A stretch of 5,713 nt of DNA. Source: CAINVV01 sp031432175. GTDB taxonomy: Bacteria; Bacteroidota; Bacteroidia; Bacteroidales; Prolixibacteraceae. Positions 4,909 through 5,713 of the stretch are shown here, one piece after another; the first letter of the stretch is position 1, and every line of letters starts with the position of its first letter. The stretch is from the NCBI GenBank assembly GCA_964358545.1, contig CAYHQN010000195.1, positions 1 to 5,713 on the forward strand, written 5' to 3'. The translations under genes were made by a program, and so were the position numbers. The notes beneath the pieces were generated by a model, which was not told the DNA's origin, did no database searches, and saw nothing but the letters and a program-made list of their open reading frames with translations.

Positions 4909-4913
4909 CTTTT

Positions 4914-5699
4914 ATGAAAGTATTCGTTTCCGGTTGTTATGACATGCTCCACTCGGGGCATGTGGCGTTTTTTGCAGAGGCTGCCACTCATGGTGATCTC
5001 TATGTGGGTCTTGGTTCCGATAAGACAATCACTGGTTTAAAAGGCCGCAAAACCATCAACACCGACCGGGAACGATTGTATATGGTCAAGGCTCTAAAAT
5101 CTGTCAAAGATGCCTGGATCAACGCCGGATCCGGATTAATGGATTTCGAGAAAGAGCTGCGTGAACTTCATCCGGATATCTTTTTTGTCAACGAAGAGGG
5201 ATACACACCCGATAAACAGAAAATCTGCGCAGAGTTGGGAATAGAATTGATGGTGAGTAAACGAATCCCTCATCAGGGTCTGCCTACTCGTTCAACAACA
5301 GCCATTCGAAAAGAGTGCCTGATTCCGTTCCGGTTGGATCTGGCAGGCGGATGGCTGGATCAGCCCTACGTATCCAAGTATTATCCTGGTCCTGTGATCA
5401 CCATCTCCATCGAACCAGAAATCGATTTTAACGACCGAAGCGGCATGTCTAGCAGCACTCGTGCCAAAGCCATCGAACTGTGGCAAACCGATATCCCGGA
5501 AGGGGACAAAGAAAAACTGGCCCATACGCTTTTCTGCGTGGAGAACCCTCCGGGTACGAAATATGTGAGCGGGTCGCAGGATTCGATCGGTATTGTTTTC
5601 CCCGGGGTCAACAAACTCAATTATGCCAAAGAGAACTATTGGCCAACATCTTTCGAATCACTAAGTATTTGTAAAGAAATAAAGTGTACATTTGCATAA
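4914..5699 (+). pseudogene. Cytidylyltransferase/GHMP-kinase fusion, truncated
   Basis: Two fused domains. Residues 1 to about 133 form a nucleotidyltransferase of the cytidylyltransferase-like HxGH family (H13-S-G-H16 in MLHSGHVAFF, and RSTTAIRK at 126-133). From about 137 a GHMP-type sugar kinase begins, with PFRLDLAGGWLDQP at 138-151 (similar to the fucokinase/heptose-kinase LAGGW motif), SGMSSST at 176-182 and SGSQDSIGIVFPG at 219-231. The protein follows the expected pattern up to about S249 (YWPTSFES), then changes to an unrelated tail and stops at 5699. I recall intact relatives of about 430-440 residues, so the C-terminal part of the kinase is missing. The nucleotidyltransferase half could still work. 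The role is probably phosphorylation and nucleotide activation of a sugar for the same polysaccharide; the substrate is unknown. The ATG at 4914 fits the family start; a longer form from 4845 would add repeat-derived residues. Confidence 0.75.
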
Positions 5700-5710
5700 A
5701 AAAATGCAAA
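5691..5710. repeat. Short inverted repeat after the truncation point
   Basis: TTTGCAT (5691-5697) and ATGCAAA (5704-5710) are perfect reverse complements around six A bases. TACATTTG (5687-5694), which overlaps the left arm, also fits a TAnnTTTG -7 box, and an ATG follows at 5704. It may be the operator or promoter of a gene in inserted DNA that continues beyond the window. The window ends at 5713, so this cannot be resolved. Confidence 0.35.
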
Positions 5711-5713
5711 TGA

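Noticed and set aside
4845..4913. Longer N-terminus for the fusion protein from 4845
   Set aside because: The added 23 residues are partly encoded by the repeat units, and the ATG at 4914 starts exactly at the conserved first strand (KVFVSGCYDMLHSGH).

Overview
This window most likely comes from a member of the Bacteroidota, probably an environmental Bacteroidales/Marinilabiliales-type genome. The grounds are the style of the Gmd and Fcl proteins (Gmd ends in a KKDAYLREGGYRTLNYFE-like tail, and Fcl carries the long EEGNWEAIREDLN segment), the lack of Shine-Dalgarno sequences, TAnnTTTG promoter boxes ahead of the small genes, and a GxxExxY gene. The lineage is inferred from these features and was not tested by search.

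Layout. Bases 1-70 are the tail of a short-repeat array. Bases 90-119 hold a hairpin that reads best as a minus-strand terminator. Bases 183-473 (minus) are the 3' remnant of a Bacteroidota hypothetical gene. Bases 474-1115 are AT-rich, noncoding and repeat-bearing. A plus-strand sugar-nucleotide block follows: gmd (1116-2309), a GxxExxY PD-(D/E)XK-type gene (2343-2738), fcl (2778-3980), a 59-residue antitoxin-like ORF (4020-4199), a RelB/DinJ-YafQ toxin-antitoxin pair (4270-4747), and a cytidylyltransferase/GHMP-kinase fusion (4914-5699) that loses its C-terminus at about 5661, just before the window ends.

Function. Gmd and Fcl together convert GDP-D-mannose to GDP-L-fucose, so this is probably part of an exopolysaccharide, capsule or O-antigen cluster. 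The truncated fusion would have phosphorylated and nucleotide-activated a sugar or related metabolite, but its substrate cannot be read from the sequence. The toxin-antitoxin genes interrupt the biosynthetic run and have their own promoter-like boxes.

The main point of interest is the repeat content. A short unit of the form AT(C/T)(C/T/A)GTG, spaced 9-12 nt apart or in a longer ATCCGTG(T/A)AATC version, lies just upstream of the starts of gmd, fcl and the fusion gene. In inverted orientation it forms 33-bp arms (30/33 match) around the GxxExxY gene, whose start and stop codons lie in or at the arms. The same repeats, an octanucleotide array and a common-looking palindrome are also inserted in frame within the coding sequences of fcl (three places) and gmd (one clear place, one possible). 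The best candidate for an undescribed system is therefore the 450-bp GxxExxY inverted-repeat cassette together with the repeat family that surrounds it and enters nearby enzyme genes.
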